The notes under the pieces were generated by a model. That model was not told the origin of the DNA. It saw only the letters and a program-made list of their open reading frames with translations, and ran no database searches. 64,000 bases of DNA, taken from assembly GCA_023430885.1 (NCBI GenBank), contig JAEYYH010000029.1, positions 1 through 64,000 on the forward strand, in the 5' to 3' direction. Below, piece after piece: positions 1-8,496 of this stretch (the first letter of the stretch is position 1; each line of letters starts with the position of its first letter). The translations under genes and the position numbers were made by a program. The DNA comes from Bacillota bacterium (GTDB lineage Bacteria > Bacillota_I > Bacilli_A > RF39 > UBA660).

Positions 1-1
1 G

Positions 2-58
2 TTTGATAAAAAGGAAACTTTTACTGTAACTACAAGAATTAATGGATTAATATATTAA
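2..58 (+). CDS. 3' end of an unidentified gene entering from the left (partial)
   Basis: The first 18 codons of this frame are open and end in TAA at 56-58, giving a tail that finishes TTRINGLIY. The composition is compatible with a real C-terminus, but the fragment is too short to assign a family. It would converge on the minus-strand polysaccharide operon that ends at 269. The interval 59-268 shows no gene; its only visible structure is a short hairpin, GGATTT/AAATCC at 92-107, without a T-run. Confidence 0.3.
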   Translation, partial: FDKKETFTVTTRINGLIY

Positions 59-268
59 AAAAATTGATAATACAATTACCAATTTAATTTAGGATTTCTA
101 AAAATCCCCAAAACTCTTTACACTAACTTAGGGTATATTAAAAGATTGAATTAAAAATATCAATTTAATAAACAAAAATTTAGTATGTTATATTTAGACA
201 ATAATTTATTATTTACATTCTCCATTATTATTATATTTTGAAACACTCTTTAATATGTTGATAATGCT

Positions 269-1864
269 TTACCTTAATTTTTTCATACTGATAGAACTAC
301 TTTTTCTCATCTTTATATGCTTTATAATATATATTATTTCAATAGCAAGTACAAAATAGCCTACCAAATACACAGAATAATAATACATAAAATAACTAGC
401 AGGTGCTGTTAATGCAATCATTCCTGTATGAGCTGCAAATAACAATGGAAATATGATATAAACCTTGTTTTTCTTTATAATACCATATATTAGTAAAGCC
501 ATTAACGCAAATATAGCAACTAATAAATTATTAATATAGCAATAAATTCTTGAACTTGCATGATTCACCGGATTTCGCCCTTCTAATATTCTAACTACGT
601 ATCTTCTAGTATCATAATTTATAAGGTTATTGAAACGGTATTCATCTAAAAACTTAGAAATAACTCCGTTATTTGAATAAAATATAGAGCAGTCTTCAAA
701 TACATTATTGACTATTCCAGTTGAATTATAAAATGTAATAATTTTTGCTTTAACAAAAAGGTCAGGATTGTTTAAAATTATATTAATATATGCTTTTTTA
801 AAATCCTCTATATCACTATCAGAATGTTTTATTATACAACTATTTAACCAAATACATGGTGTATCAAGTAATGTCGGGTATTCTTTCATAGCATCAATAT
901 CTAAAACTTTACTAATAGAATCTATTTGTTCATCTGTTATTTTAATATCCTGGGTAAGCATCCATTGTAATGGATTAATTACTGAAGGCAAAAATCTATT
1001 GAATGAGTACGTTTTGCTTTCATTACTTGTAGCAGCATATTGTGGTAAATTAACTATCATTCCAAATGTTAATATAATTAAAAAATATTTACAAATATTT
1101 TTAATATAATTTTTTTCATAATATATATATGTCAAAACTATTGGTGCTAATACAAATAAATACATTCCCTCACTGCGCCATATAGCTAATACCGCCGCAT
1201 AAAAACATAATAAAATCATTTTGCATCTATTGGCTTTTTTCTTTTCTAAATAATCTAAAAATATAGTTGCAGCAAAACCAAGATAAAATATCCCATATAT
1301 TACTGGCCTATTACAATATAAATTATAATAGATTGTCATCGGCAATAAAAAGATAGGATATACAATATAACTAAGTTTGCTATTTGTTATTCTTTGTAAC
1401 CTATATGCTATATAAGCAATAATTACCGAAATTATTATCAGTTGAATTATTATTACACCAGTTGGAATTGGTATTAACATTAAACTGACACTATAAAAAA
1501 CAGACGTCAAATAATTAAGATAATACAAAAAGTCGACAGTCTTAGCATAATCTAAAAAATTAAAATCATCAGAATACCAAATACCTGGGAATATCAAAAT
1601 CAAAATTATGAAAAGCGGAACAAAATATATTAAAAAGTATTTTATTGGTTTTTTATAATCTTTCCTATATAAAAGTTTAAATATCAAAGTCCACAAAACA
1701 AATATAACAACAAATAATATTATTTTACAAAAAACATAATTTAAAAAATTAAACTCTCCAAAATCAATAAATAATTTATCTGTAAAAAAAGTTATCGCAA
1801 AATGTACAAGTGGAATAAGATACAACATCTTATTTTCAATGAAAAATTTAAAGTGTTTCTTCAT
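269..1864 (-). CDS. Polytopic membrane protein, GT-C-like, paralogue of the neighbouring fused protein
   Basis: Predicted 531 aa with about ten or more hydrophobic segments. It aligns along its whole length with residues 1-510 of the next gene: both start MKKH, share the EGRN motif after a large external loop, and share YFMYYYS near the last membrane segment. A conserved acidic pair in the first external loop (SDD here, SD in the paralogue) suits a GT-C glycosyltransferase or an uncharacterised DUF6020-type protein, but I cannot name a reaction. I chose the ATG at 1864 over the one at 1876 because it overlaps the upstream stop as TAATG and matches the paralogue's start. It is the last gene of the operon and lies in a polysaccharide context. 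Confidence 0.7.
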   Translation of the reverse strand: MKKHFKFFIENKMLYLIPLVHFAITFFTDKLFIDFGEFNFLNYVFCKIILFVVIFVLWTLIFKLLYRKDYKKPIKYFLIYFVPLFIILILIFPGIWYSDDFNFLDYAKTVDFLYYLNYLTSVFYSVSLMLIPIPTGVIIIQLIIISVIIAYIAYRLQRITNSKLSYIVYPIFLLPMTIYYNLYCNRPVIYGIFYLGFAATIFLDYLEKKKANRCKMILLCFYAAVLAIWRSEGMYLFVLAPIVLTYIYYEKNYIKNICKYFLIILTFGMIVNLPQYAATSNESKTYSFNRFLPSVINPLQWMLTQDIKITDEQIDSISKVLDIDAMKEYPTLLDTPCIWLNSCIIKHSDSDIEDFKKAYINIILNNPDLFVKAKIITFYNSTGIVNNVFEDCSIFYSNNGVISKFLDEYRFNNLINYDTRRYVVRILEGRNPVNHASSRIYCYINNLLVAIFALMALLIYGIIKKNKVYIIFPLLFAAHTGMIALTAPASYFMYYYSVYLVGYFVLAIEIIYIIKHIKMRKSSSISMKKLR

Positions 1865-3885
1865 TAGTAAATCCATCCGCCATATTTCGCATTAGGATAT
1901 TTTTCAAGCATAGATTCCCACTGTACAATGAAATAATCTGCTATTGGATAAACCATTTTGCCTGATAAGGTTTTTGTTTTGCTATTAGCGAATGTTTCTA
2001 TAAAAATGACCTTGCTTCCAAAAAAATGGCCAATATAACACATTGGAACAGCAGTATGCGTTCCTGTCGTAACTATATATCTAGGACGGATTTTAAAATA
2101 TAAAAATAAACTTTTTAAACAATTGCCACTAAATTTAAAAAGGTATGAAAGTTTGTGATCTTTTGTTCCAAATGTTAAATAGCTAACCTTATTTGGATGT
2201 TTTTTTATCAAATCTTTAGTTGAATCAGTTTTTTCGGTAATCAAATAATAATTATAATTATTAAACATTTCTTTTAATTGTAATAATTCTGAAAGGTGTC
2301 CTCCTGTACTAGCAATGAATAATACTTTTTTATTCTTCATAATCATTTCTCCTCCAATTTTAGATTTTATATTAAGTAAATAAACAATTAATATCAAGAA
2401 ACCAGTTAAGTAAATAGAATAATAATACATAAAATAATTAGCCGGGGCCATTATGAATACTATAAGTATGTGGCCTATAAGTGTGCCTGTTATCATAAAA
2501 TCAAAAAATTTTCTTTTAAAAACAGAGAAAAGAAATATTAATATCAAAGTAATTATAGAAAATATTAAATTATTGAATAATTTATATAATCCATAAATCT
2601 CATTATTTTCGCTGTTTCTTCCTTCTAAAATAATTAAAATATTTCTACGTAAATCCTTATTTAAAGGAGTTGCTAATTTATATCCATTTATATTTTCAAT
2701 ATTTTCAAATTTATTATAAGAAGAAAGAAAATTTTTCCCTAAACCTGTACTATTATAAAAAGTCACTTTTTTACAATTTAAATATAAAAATATGTTGTTT
2801 TTTACAATATCATAGTATGCTTTTTTCATAGCATTATAGTCATCTTTAGTAACGTTGTCTCTTAAAGCTCCTCCGTCTTCCCAAATAGCAGCCGAATCAA
2901 AAAGTGAAGGATATTTTTTAAGAATATCAACATCAAGTACATTATCAATTATAGCTATTTCGTTTTCTATATTTGGTCCTTTTAAATTTTGAGTCAGCAT
3001 ATAAGATAATGGATTAACTATAGATGGTAAATTCCTTGTTTCTTTTTCTATATAAGTCAAGTTTTTATTATAAATACCTTGTGGTATATATATAGCTATA
3101 GAAATCATCCACGTTGCTATAAAAATTAAAATAGCCTTTTTTAATGTAAATTTATTATTATAAGTTGCTAAAATTAAAATTGGCCCTATTATACTCAAAT
3201 AAATTCCTTCACTCCTAAAAGTAGTAAGTATACCTATAAGTAACATTAGAAGCAATAATTTATTTTTATTCAAAGTGACTTTTTTTAACTTATCAATAAT
3301 TAATATAGCTATAAAAAGAAAATATATAAGTCCATATATTGTTTGCCTATTACAATATGTCATATAACAAAGTGTAATTGGTAATAGAAATGGTAAATAT
3401 GTAAAATAAACATACTTTGTTTTATAAAAACTATATAAATTATCAACTATATAAGCTAATATAGAGCTTGCTAGAACTATTTGTAAAATTATCGGCCCTG
3501 TTGGCGAAAAGAATAAAATATATCCTACTATATTAAAAACAGATGTTAGATAATTTAAAAAATATAGCATATTAGCACTTGTATTAACAGAAAGGAGATT
3601 AGTAACATCCGAACCAGCCCAATAGCCTGGCCAAATAAATATTAACAATAGAATTAAAGGAATAAAATATATCAAAAAATATTCTGTTCTTTTGATTGTT
3701 TGGTGATCTTTTTTCAGAAGTTTACGAATAATATTCCAAAAAAGCATTATTAATATAAAAGCAATAATTTTACAGAATGTATACCAAAATACATTCAAGT
3801 TTTGAGTATTAAAAATAAGTTTATCTGTATAGAATGTTAATAAAAAATGAATTATCGGAAAAATTACAAACATATGTTTTTTCAT
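1864..3885 (-). CDS. Fusion: GT-C-like membrane protein + Alg14/PssD-like glycosyltransferase subunit
   Basis: 673 aa. Residues 1-510 are a polytopic membrane domain homologous to the following gene. Residues 516-673 are an Alg14/PssD/CpsF-type subunit: the segment begins KVLFIASTGGHLSELL and contains TGTHTAVP and IETFA. In this family the Alg14-like part is a membrane-associated acceptor subunit that works with an Alg13-like catalytic partner (here the gene at 12448-13014). The joint is odd. A strong ribosome site and two ATGs lie in frame exactly at the domain boundary, so the Alg14 part may also be made alone from 2340. The start overlaps the HAD stop as ATGA. Domain identities are firm; whether the fusion is real is open. 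Confidence 0.8.
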   Translation of the reverse strand: MKKHMFVIFPIIHFLLTFYTDKLIFNTQNLNVFWYTFCKIIAFILIMLFWNIIRKLLKKDHQTIKRTEYFLIYFIPLILLLIFIWPGYWAGSDVTNLLSVNTSANMLYFLNYLTSVFNIVGYILFFSPTGPIILQIVLASSILAYIVDNLYSFYKTKYVYFTYLPFLLPITLCYMTYCNRQTIYGLIYFLFIAILIIDKLKKVTLNKNKLLLLMLLIGILTTFRSEGIYLSIIGPILILATYNNKFTLKKAILIFIATWMISIAIYIPQGIYNKNLTYIEKETRNLPSIVNPLSYMLTQNLKGPNIENEIAIIDNVLDVDILKKYPSLFDSAAIWEDGGALRDNVTKDDYNAMKKAYYDIVKNNIFLYLNCKKVTFYNSTGLGKNFLSSYNKFENIENINGYKLATPLNKDLRRNILIILEGRNSENNEIYGLYKLFNNLIFSIITLILIFLFSVFKRKFFDFMITGTLIGHILIVFIMAPANYFMYYYSIYLTGFLILIVYLLNIKSKIGGEMIMKNKKVLFIASTGGHLSELLQLKEMFNNYNYYLITEKTDSTKDLIKKHPNKVSYLTFGTKDHKLSYLFKFSGNCLKSLFLYFKIRPRYIVTTGTHTAVPMCYIGHFFGSKVIFIETFANSKTKTLSGKMVYPIADYFIVQWESMLEKYPNAKYGGWIY
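2338..2355 (-). promoter_or_regulatory. Internal ribosome binding site and start for the Alg14-like domain
   Basis: On the minus strand GGAGGAG (2355-2349) is followed by ATG at 2346 and a second ATG at 2340. The second has an 8-nt spacer and begins the canonical Alg14-like N-terminus (MKNKKVLFIAS). The reading frame of the upstream membrane domain runs through without a stop. The +1 frame would end in TGA inside this ATGA sequence, as in a normal overlapping gene pair. Confidence 0.65.
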
Positions 3886-4448
3886 TCATTAAAACCTTTT
3901 GCTACATAAACTGTCGCACCAGAAGCTATAGCTGCCTCAATACCAGGCTTAGAATCTTCAAAAATTAAACTATCAGCTGCCTGAACATTGAAATATTCCA
4001 TTGCTTTTAAAAAACCTTCTGGATCTGGTTTTGCTTTTGAAATATCATTGTGCGTCAAAATAAGATCAAAATCATTTTCTTTACCAAATTTTTTCAATAT
4101 ATCCATTGTATTTTTCCTAGAAGCTGTTGTTACTAAAGCAATATTATATTCTTTCTTTATTAACTCAATGATATTGAATAAGTGTTTATTTATTATTGCT
4201 TTATCTAAAAAATTATCATATAATTCTTTTTTTCTTTCATGTATTTTTTCAATAATTTCATCTGATGCTCCATTAGTTATCTCTGGCAAAAATTGCTTGT
4301 ACAACCTGCCATTACATTCCTTACAATAAAAATCATAAGATATAGTATAGTCTAGTTCTTCTAAAGCCATCTTGTATGAATGATAGTTAACATCTTTTGT
4401 ATCAAATAATGTACCGTCCATGTCAAACATAGCTAACTTATTTTTCAT
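3882..4448 (-). CDS. HAD-superfamily phosphatase (beta-phosphoglucomutase/phosphatase-like)
   Basis: 188 aa. Motif I is FDMDGTLFDT near the N-terminus, motif II is the TTAS segment, the lysine is in SKAKPDPEGF and motif III is FEDSKPGI, so the catalytic set of a HAD-IA enzyme with an alpha-helical cap is complete. The family dephosphorylates or isomerises small phosphorylated metabolites. Its place between a kinase-containing gene and a glycosyltransferase suggests a sugar-phosphate or alditol-phosphate precursor (inference). Start: the longer frame opens with TTG at 4457, directly abutting GAGGTGA. The ATG at 4448 has a 9-nt spacer and is preferred. It overlaps its upstream gene by 11 nt and the downstream one by ATGA. 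Confidence 0.85.
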   Translation of the reverse strand: MKNKLAMFDMDGTLFDTKDVNYHSYKMALEELDYTISYDFYCKECNGRLYKQFLPEITNGASDEIIEKIHERKKELYDNFLDKAIINKHLFNIIELIKKEYNIALVTTASRKNTMDILKKFGKENDFDLILTHNDISKAKPDPEGFLKAMEYFNVQAADSLIFEDSKPGIEAAIASGATVYVAKGFNE

Positions 4449-6345
4449 AAAAATCAATCACCTCATTCAATACAATAATAAATTCAGCATAAAACATAAC
4501 AAATCTTTTTCTATCTTTATTTATTTTATATGGTAATAATCTTAGCCAATGAATTATTTCGTGATAAAAGATACTTTTTACCTTTTCATTAGAGAAATTT
4601 TTTTCTAGGAAATTCTTGTATCTTTTAAATAGTTCGTCATAAGTAGAAGTCCTTGTTTGAAGAAAATTAATTTTGTTTTTTTCAAACTCAACGCTCTTTG
4701 TATGCATTAAAAACTCATAGCCGCCATGCAATGATTGTAATAATTTTGCATAATCTAAATTATCTGAGTCATGTATATTTCCTGTATTTGGATCTATTAT
4801 ATAGTAACTATTTTTTTTCTTATTATCGCTTTGCATACAAATAATATTTTCAATAGTTAAATCTCCGTGCAAATCAGAATATTCATCATTTTTAAATATT
4901 TCATACAAATAGTCAGCACCTAAATACATATCAAAAAACTTCAAATTTCTATATTTTCGTCCATTTATAATTAAATAATCAAATTTAGACAATTCTTTTA
5001 CTTCCTTTGTGCTAGTTATAATTTCTAGGTTTTTTACCGCTTTTGAAGAAATATATTTATCAATAGTTTCTTTGTCAGCTTTTCTAGAATTTTGTTTATA
5101 TAACTTTTTATTCAAATCCGTTAAAACAGTCTCTAATATATTCCAACTGATTTCGATTGGAGAAGAATGAACAAAATTAAAGCACCCAACACTTTCTTTT
5201 AAATAAGGCATGTCATAACAGCAATATCCCTCGCCTTTTTTTACATTTAGTATATCCGTAAGTGGTAATTCTTTCTGGTGTGCCTCTATCCATTCAACTT
5301 GTTCATATAATTTTTCACCCGCACTACCAAATGCATATTTTCTATAAAACATATTTTCATCATCTGTACATAACATTGTTGTAGCGTTACTACCTGCAGA
5401 GTAATCTTGAATTATAGAAACATCACTATTGATTTTTAAATAATTTTTAAAATATTCTCTATTGTTAGCTTCAAAATAAGCTTCTAGAAATGAAAGTTTA
5501 TCATTTTCATTAATGTATGGCAATAAATTCATATATTTATCTTCAGAAATTTTAAATTTTGAATGTTTAACAAAATATGATATTACAAAAATCAAGATTA
5601 CTGGAACAATTAGATATATTAAAGTTATTGTACCTATTGTCGTAAGTTTTGTTATCATAACTATTGTAGAAGATTCTAAATTGCCAGTTGCAAATAATGA
5701 TAACAATACATCAAGAAGCCCAATATTATATCCAAATTTCTTAAGAGATAAAGCAAAAAAAGTATATGATAAGAAATAAACTGCCCACATAGCGATTGTG
5801 CCATAAATAAGCCTCTTTTTGCTTATCTTATGAAGCATATCTTTAAATGCATTAATAGCAAACCAAGTAATTTTCAAAAATTTCAATTCAATTGAATTAT
5901 TGAAAATTCCAGCAACTTTTTTTACAGCTATCTTCACATATTTATTGTACTTAATAGCAAATAATCCAAAAATAATAATTGCTATTATGCATATTACATA
6001 GAACAAGATAGAATTTAAAATAATTGGTATTCTAAAACCAAAAACAAAAAGTAAAACGAACATAGTTCCAATTACAATAAGATCTAAAAACCGATCTACA
6101 ATAATTGTTGCTAAAGAAAAAGAAATTCCATTCTTCATTTTTTTACCAGAAAAATACGCTCGAAATAAATCACCTATATGGTATGGGAAAAACGAATTTA
6201 TTAAGTATCCAAACGAAAGAGACTGTAATAGAACTTGATTATTTGGTTTTTCATATATTTTAATAAATAAATTCCAACGATAGATTTTAATTAGATGTCC
6301 TAAAGTAAGTGTAACTATAGCTAAGACAAGAAAAACCATTTTCAT
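4438..6345 (-). CDS. Fusion: LPG-synthase/AglD-type flippase domain + aminoglycoside-phosphotransferase-like kinase
   Basis: 635 aa. Residues 1-260 form a polytopic domain of the UPF0104/AglD/lysylphosphatidylglycerol-synthase membrane type (SFFPYHIGDLFRAY, then IIVDRFLDL). Residues 270-635 are cytosolic and resemble a protein-kinase-fold small-molecule kinase. An N-lobe lysine lies in MFYRKYAFG, the catalytic loop is HGDLTIENI, and the metal-binding motif is IDPN. The combination suggests a lipid-linked or soluble precursor that is phosphorylated at the membrane and then moved; the substrate is unknown. It is coupled by TAATG to the nucleotidyltransferase upstream and overlaps the HAD gene downstream, so kinase, nucleotidyltransferase and phosphatase are co-translated. 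Confidence 0.75.
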   Translation of the reverse strand: MKMVFLVLAIVTLTLGHLIKIYRWNLFIKIYEKPNNQVLLQSLSFGYLINSFFPYHIGDLFRAYFSGKKMKNGISFSLATIIVDRFLDLIVIGTMFVLLFVFGFRIPIILNSILFYVICIIAIIIFGLFAIKYNKYVKIAVKKVAGIFNNSIELKFLKITWFAINAFKDMLHKISKKRLIYGTIAMWAVYFLSYTFFALSLKKFGYNIGLLDVLLSLFATGNLESSTIVMITKLTTIGTITLIYLIVPVILIFVISYFVKHSKFKISEDKYMNLLPYINENDKLSFLEAYFEANNREYFKNYLKINSDVSIIQDYSAGSNATTMLCTDDENMFYRKYAFGSAGEKLYEQVEWIEAHQKELPLTDILNVKKGEGYCCYDMPYLKESVGCFNFVHSSPIEISWNILETVLTDLNKKLYKQNSRKADKETIDKYISSKAVKNLEIITSTKEVKELSKFDYLIINGRKYRNLKFFDMYLGADYLYEIFKNDEYSDLHGDLTIENIICMQSDNKKKNSYYIIDPNTGNIHDSDNLDYAKLLQSLHGGYEFLMHTKSVEFEKNKINFLQTRTSTYDELFKRYKNFLEKNFSNEKVKSIFYHEIIHWLRLLPYKINKDRKRFVMFYAEFIIVLNEVIDFYEK

Positions 6346-7094
6346 TATGCCAACACCTCAAATTTGTCGGATTTTGCAGCTTCTTCATATTCGTCTGGAG
6401 TACCAAATGGTGTATGACTATCCACAACAAAATTTCTTATTTTTTTATTGTGACTTGCCATAATATTATAAACACCACTAACAAAATATTCAGAATAAGA
6501 ACATTTTTCTAAATATTCATTAACCATGTTAATAAAAATTTCTTTATTTTTAAAATAATAAGCTCCACATATTGCATTGTTACTAACAACTACTTTCTCA
6601 ACAGTTTCAGTAACATAGCCATTATCATCCAATTTCAAAAAACTAAATTTAGGATCTTCCGATTCAAAAGACAGTAAAGCTCCGTCTATTTCATCAAAAT
6701 TTCCGGTATTGCAGTAATCATAAAATTCTTTACATTCGAATATGTGATCACAATCGTTAAATATAATTGGTAAACTGTCATCAATATTTTTTATTCCCTC
6801 TACACAAGTAAGAACCGCACCTCTTAATATTTTAGGAATTACAGTTATTTTGGCTGTAGGAAAATATTTTTTAATAACATCGTTTATTTTAAACTCATCA
6901 ATGTGTTCTTGAAGAACAACAAAAGTCACATCCTCAACATCAACGTAATTCGATATACATTTTGTAGCCCAATAAAGAAAAGGCTTACCTTTAATTTCAA
7001 TTAATGGTTTAGGCATAACAAACCCATTTTTAAAAAATCTTGAACCTGCTCCGCCCATAGGCATAACTAGATGAACTTTTTTCTTATTTTCCAT
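6345..7094 (-). CDS. Sugar-phosphate-type nucleotidyltransferase
   Basis: 249 aa with a Rossmann-like nucleotidyltransferase fold. The signature MGGAGSRF followed by PKPLIEIKGKPF is the nucleotide-binding loop and lysine region. NDCDHIF carries the metal-binding aspartates near residue 115, and HTPFGTPDEYE is close to the C-terminus. It should join an NTP to a phosphorylated sugar, polyol or choline-like group. The adjacent kinase domain and HAD phosphatase fit a route to an activated precursor for the surface polymer, but the exact substrate cannot be read. The start has GAGGAAG about 5 nt upstream. Its stop overlaps the next ATG as TAATG. Confidence 0.85.
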   Translation of the reverse strand: MENKKKVHLVMPMGGAGSRFFKNGFVMPKPLIEIKGKPFLYWATKCISNYVDVEDVTFVVLQEHIDEFKINDVIKKYFPTAKITVIPKILRGAVLTCVEGIKNIDDSLPIIFNDCDHIFECKEFYDYCNTGNFDEIDGALLSFESEDPKFSFLKLDDNGYVTETVEKVVVSNNAICGAYYFKNKEIFINMVNEYLEKCSYSEYFVSGVYNIMASHNKKIRNFVVDSHTPFGTPDEYEEAAKSDKFEVLA

Positions 7095-7908
7095 TTTTCT
7101 TCCTCTTTTCTTTTACTGTACTATCATATATTACTTCAGCGCCATATTCTTTTACAATATTTTGACGTAATTCTGACTTAATATATTTACTTTTACCTTT
7201 AATATATGAAATAACTAATTTTATTGTATTTAGTGCTTGGCTTACCATTTTAACATTAGAAACTTGATCATCCTCGCGCCAACTAATTGGAAAAAACTTT
7301 ATATTATGTTTATAATAATTAGCTGCAAGCAGCATATAACAATTAAATGTTAATTTGTCTGGAAATTTATGAAAAAACTGATTCTTTAACATTTTTGTAC
7401 TATACATATTTAAACCTGATCCAAGATCAGATATTCTTTTGCCAAGAGCAACAGAAAAAAACACGTTATAAACTCTATTGCCAAATGTTCTAAATTTTGA
7501 GTACCCTCCTAAAATTGATCCTTTCATAAATCTAGAACCTAACATGCAATCATATTTTTTATACTCTTCGCCCTCAAGAATTGGCAATATATCATGAATA
7601 TTTCCTTGATCATCACCATGAAGTACAATAATATAATCATACTTGTTTTTCATGGCATAATTAAAAGCCACCTTATGTGATCCACCTAAACCATAATTAT
7701 TATTATTCCTAAGCAGTGTTATCTTTGTTTCTATTTTTTTGTTTTTTATAAAATCTACAACAACCTTTTCTCCATTATCAGTACTTCTATTATTAACAAT
7801 AACAATTTCATTTATAAATTTAAGAACTGAACTATCAAATTGGCTTAATACTCTTGTGATTTGTTTTTCACAATTGTACATTGGTATAAATGCCATTATC
7901 TTTCCCAT
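7084..7908 (-). CDS. GT2 glycosyltransferase, polyprenyl-phosphate sugar transferase (DPM1-like)
   Basis: 274 aa. A GT-A domain opens with AFIPMYNCE and contains VNNRSTDNG. LHGDDQGNIHD resembles the DAD-Q metal and acceptor region of dolichyl-phosphate-mannose synthase-like enzymes, and LGSRFMKGS follows. There is no C-terminal membrane domain. Such enzymes load a sugar on undecaprenyl phosphate, which GtrA-type flippases and GT-C enzymes then use, matching the GtrA gene at 8012 and the two GT-C-like proteins downstream. The frame opens at a GTG (7917) that overlaps GGAG. The ATG at 7908 has an 8-nt spacer and is the likely start. It is the first gene of its transcription unit. Confidence 0.85.
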   Translation of the reverse strand: MGKIMAFIPMYNCEKQITRVLSQFDSSVLKFINEIVIVNNRSTDNGEKVVVDFIKNKKIETKITLLRNNNNYGLGGSHKVAFNYAMKNKYDYIIVLHGDDQGNIHDILPILEGEEYKKYDCMLGSRFMKGSILGGYSKFRTFGNRVYNVFFSVALGKRISDLGSGLNMYSTKMLKNQFFHKFPDKLTFNCYMLLAANYYKHNIKFFPISWREDDQVSNVKMVSQALNTIKLVISYIKGKSKYIKSELRQNIVKEYGAEVIYDSTVKEKRKKNGK

Positions 7909-7942
7909 ATAATACACTCCATTTCATTTTACTACTACTTAA

Positions 7943-7972
7943 ATTATATCATAAAAAGACTATATTCGACAA
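7943..7972 (-). promoter_or_regulatory. Sigma-A-type promoter for the 7908-to-269 operon
   Basis: On the minus strand TTGTCG (7972-7967), an 18-nt spacer and TATAAT (7948-7943) preceded by TG in the extended -10 position. The -35 lies inside the loop of the terminator that ends the previous unit. Confidence 0.6.
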
Positions 7973-7987
7973 AGAATATAGTCTTTT
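7954..7987 (-). terminator. Intrinsic terminator of the unit ending with GtrA
   Basis: A perfect 14-bp inverted repeat (7954-7967 with 7974-7987) with a 6-nt loop, ending in TTTT on the minus strand. It lies 25 nt past the GtrA stop. Confidence 0.8.
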
Positions 7988-8011
7988 ATTTCTTATTAAT
8001 TAAAATTAATT

Positions 8012-8419
8012 TTATACTTTTTCAATTAAGAATTTCATAAACGCAAAATTTATTAGCATTGTAAAAGGTGTTACAATTATTTTTGCACTAATTTTAGCAA
8101 AGCTTGCTAAGAATGAAACACTCTCTAGACTTATAGCGAGTTTAGAAATAATAAATGAAAATACGCATATGACAATAATTTGATATACTATATACATAAT
8201 ATATTTCTTTCTCAAATCAAAAGATTCATTTTTATTAATAAACATCTTTTTTGTCGAAACTATATAAACAAAAGTAACGGCAACTCCAGAACTAATTATA
8301 TTTGAGACAATTGTTGGTAAACCAATACTAGTAAAAATAGTATATATGGTCATATCTATTAGCCATCCTATACCTGATAATCCGAAAAATCCAAATGCTT
8401 GTTTTAATAATTTTTCCAT
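8012..8419 (-). CDS. GtrA-family membrane protein
   Basis: 135 aa with four hydrophobic segments, the usual size of GtrA/DPMS3 proteins. FGLSGIGWLIDMTIYT in the first segment and the position of the basic loop (TKKMFINK) between segments 2 and 3 are typical. The family moves or stabilises polyprenyl-phosphate-linked sugars with a DPM1-like transferase; the candidate partner begins at 7908 just downstream. I prefer the ATG at 8419 to the one at 8425 because GGAG is 7 nt from the former and only 1 nt from the latter. It is followed by a strong terminator. Confidence 0.85.
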   Translation of the reverse strand: MEKLLKQAFGFFGLSGIGWLIDMTIYTIFTSIGLPTIVSNIISSGVAVTFVYIVSTKKMFINKNESFDLRKKYIMYIVYQIIVICVFSFIISKLAISLESVSFLASFAKISAKIIVTPFTMLINFAFMKFLIEKV

Positions 8420-8496
8420 AATCATACTCCTTTACCATCTTTACTTAATTTTACTTTTTAAATTTAATTACATATATAATATAACTATGTATTAAA

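Noticed and set aside
768..1109. Plus-strand open frame inside the first membrane protein gene (also similar frames at 5513-5779, 12043-12243, 35863-36060 and 57058-57489)
   Set aside because: These frames are antisense to well-supported genes, lack ribosome sites and have biased composition from the opposite strand.
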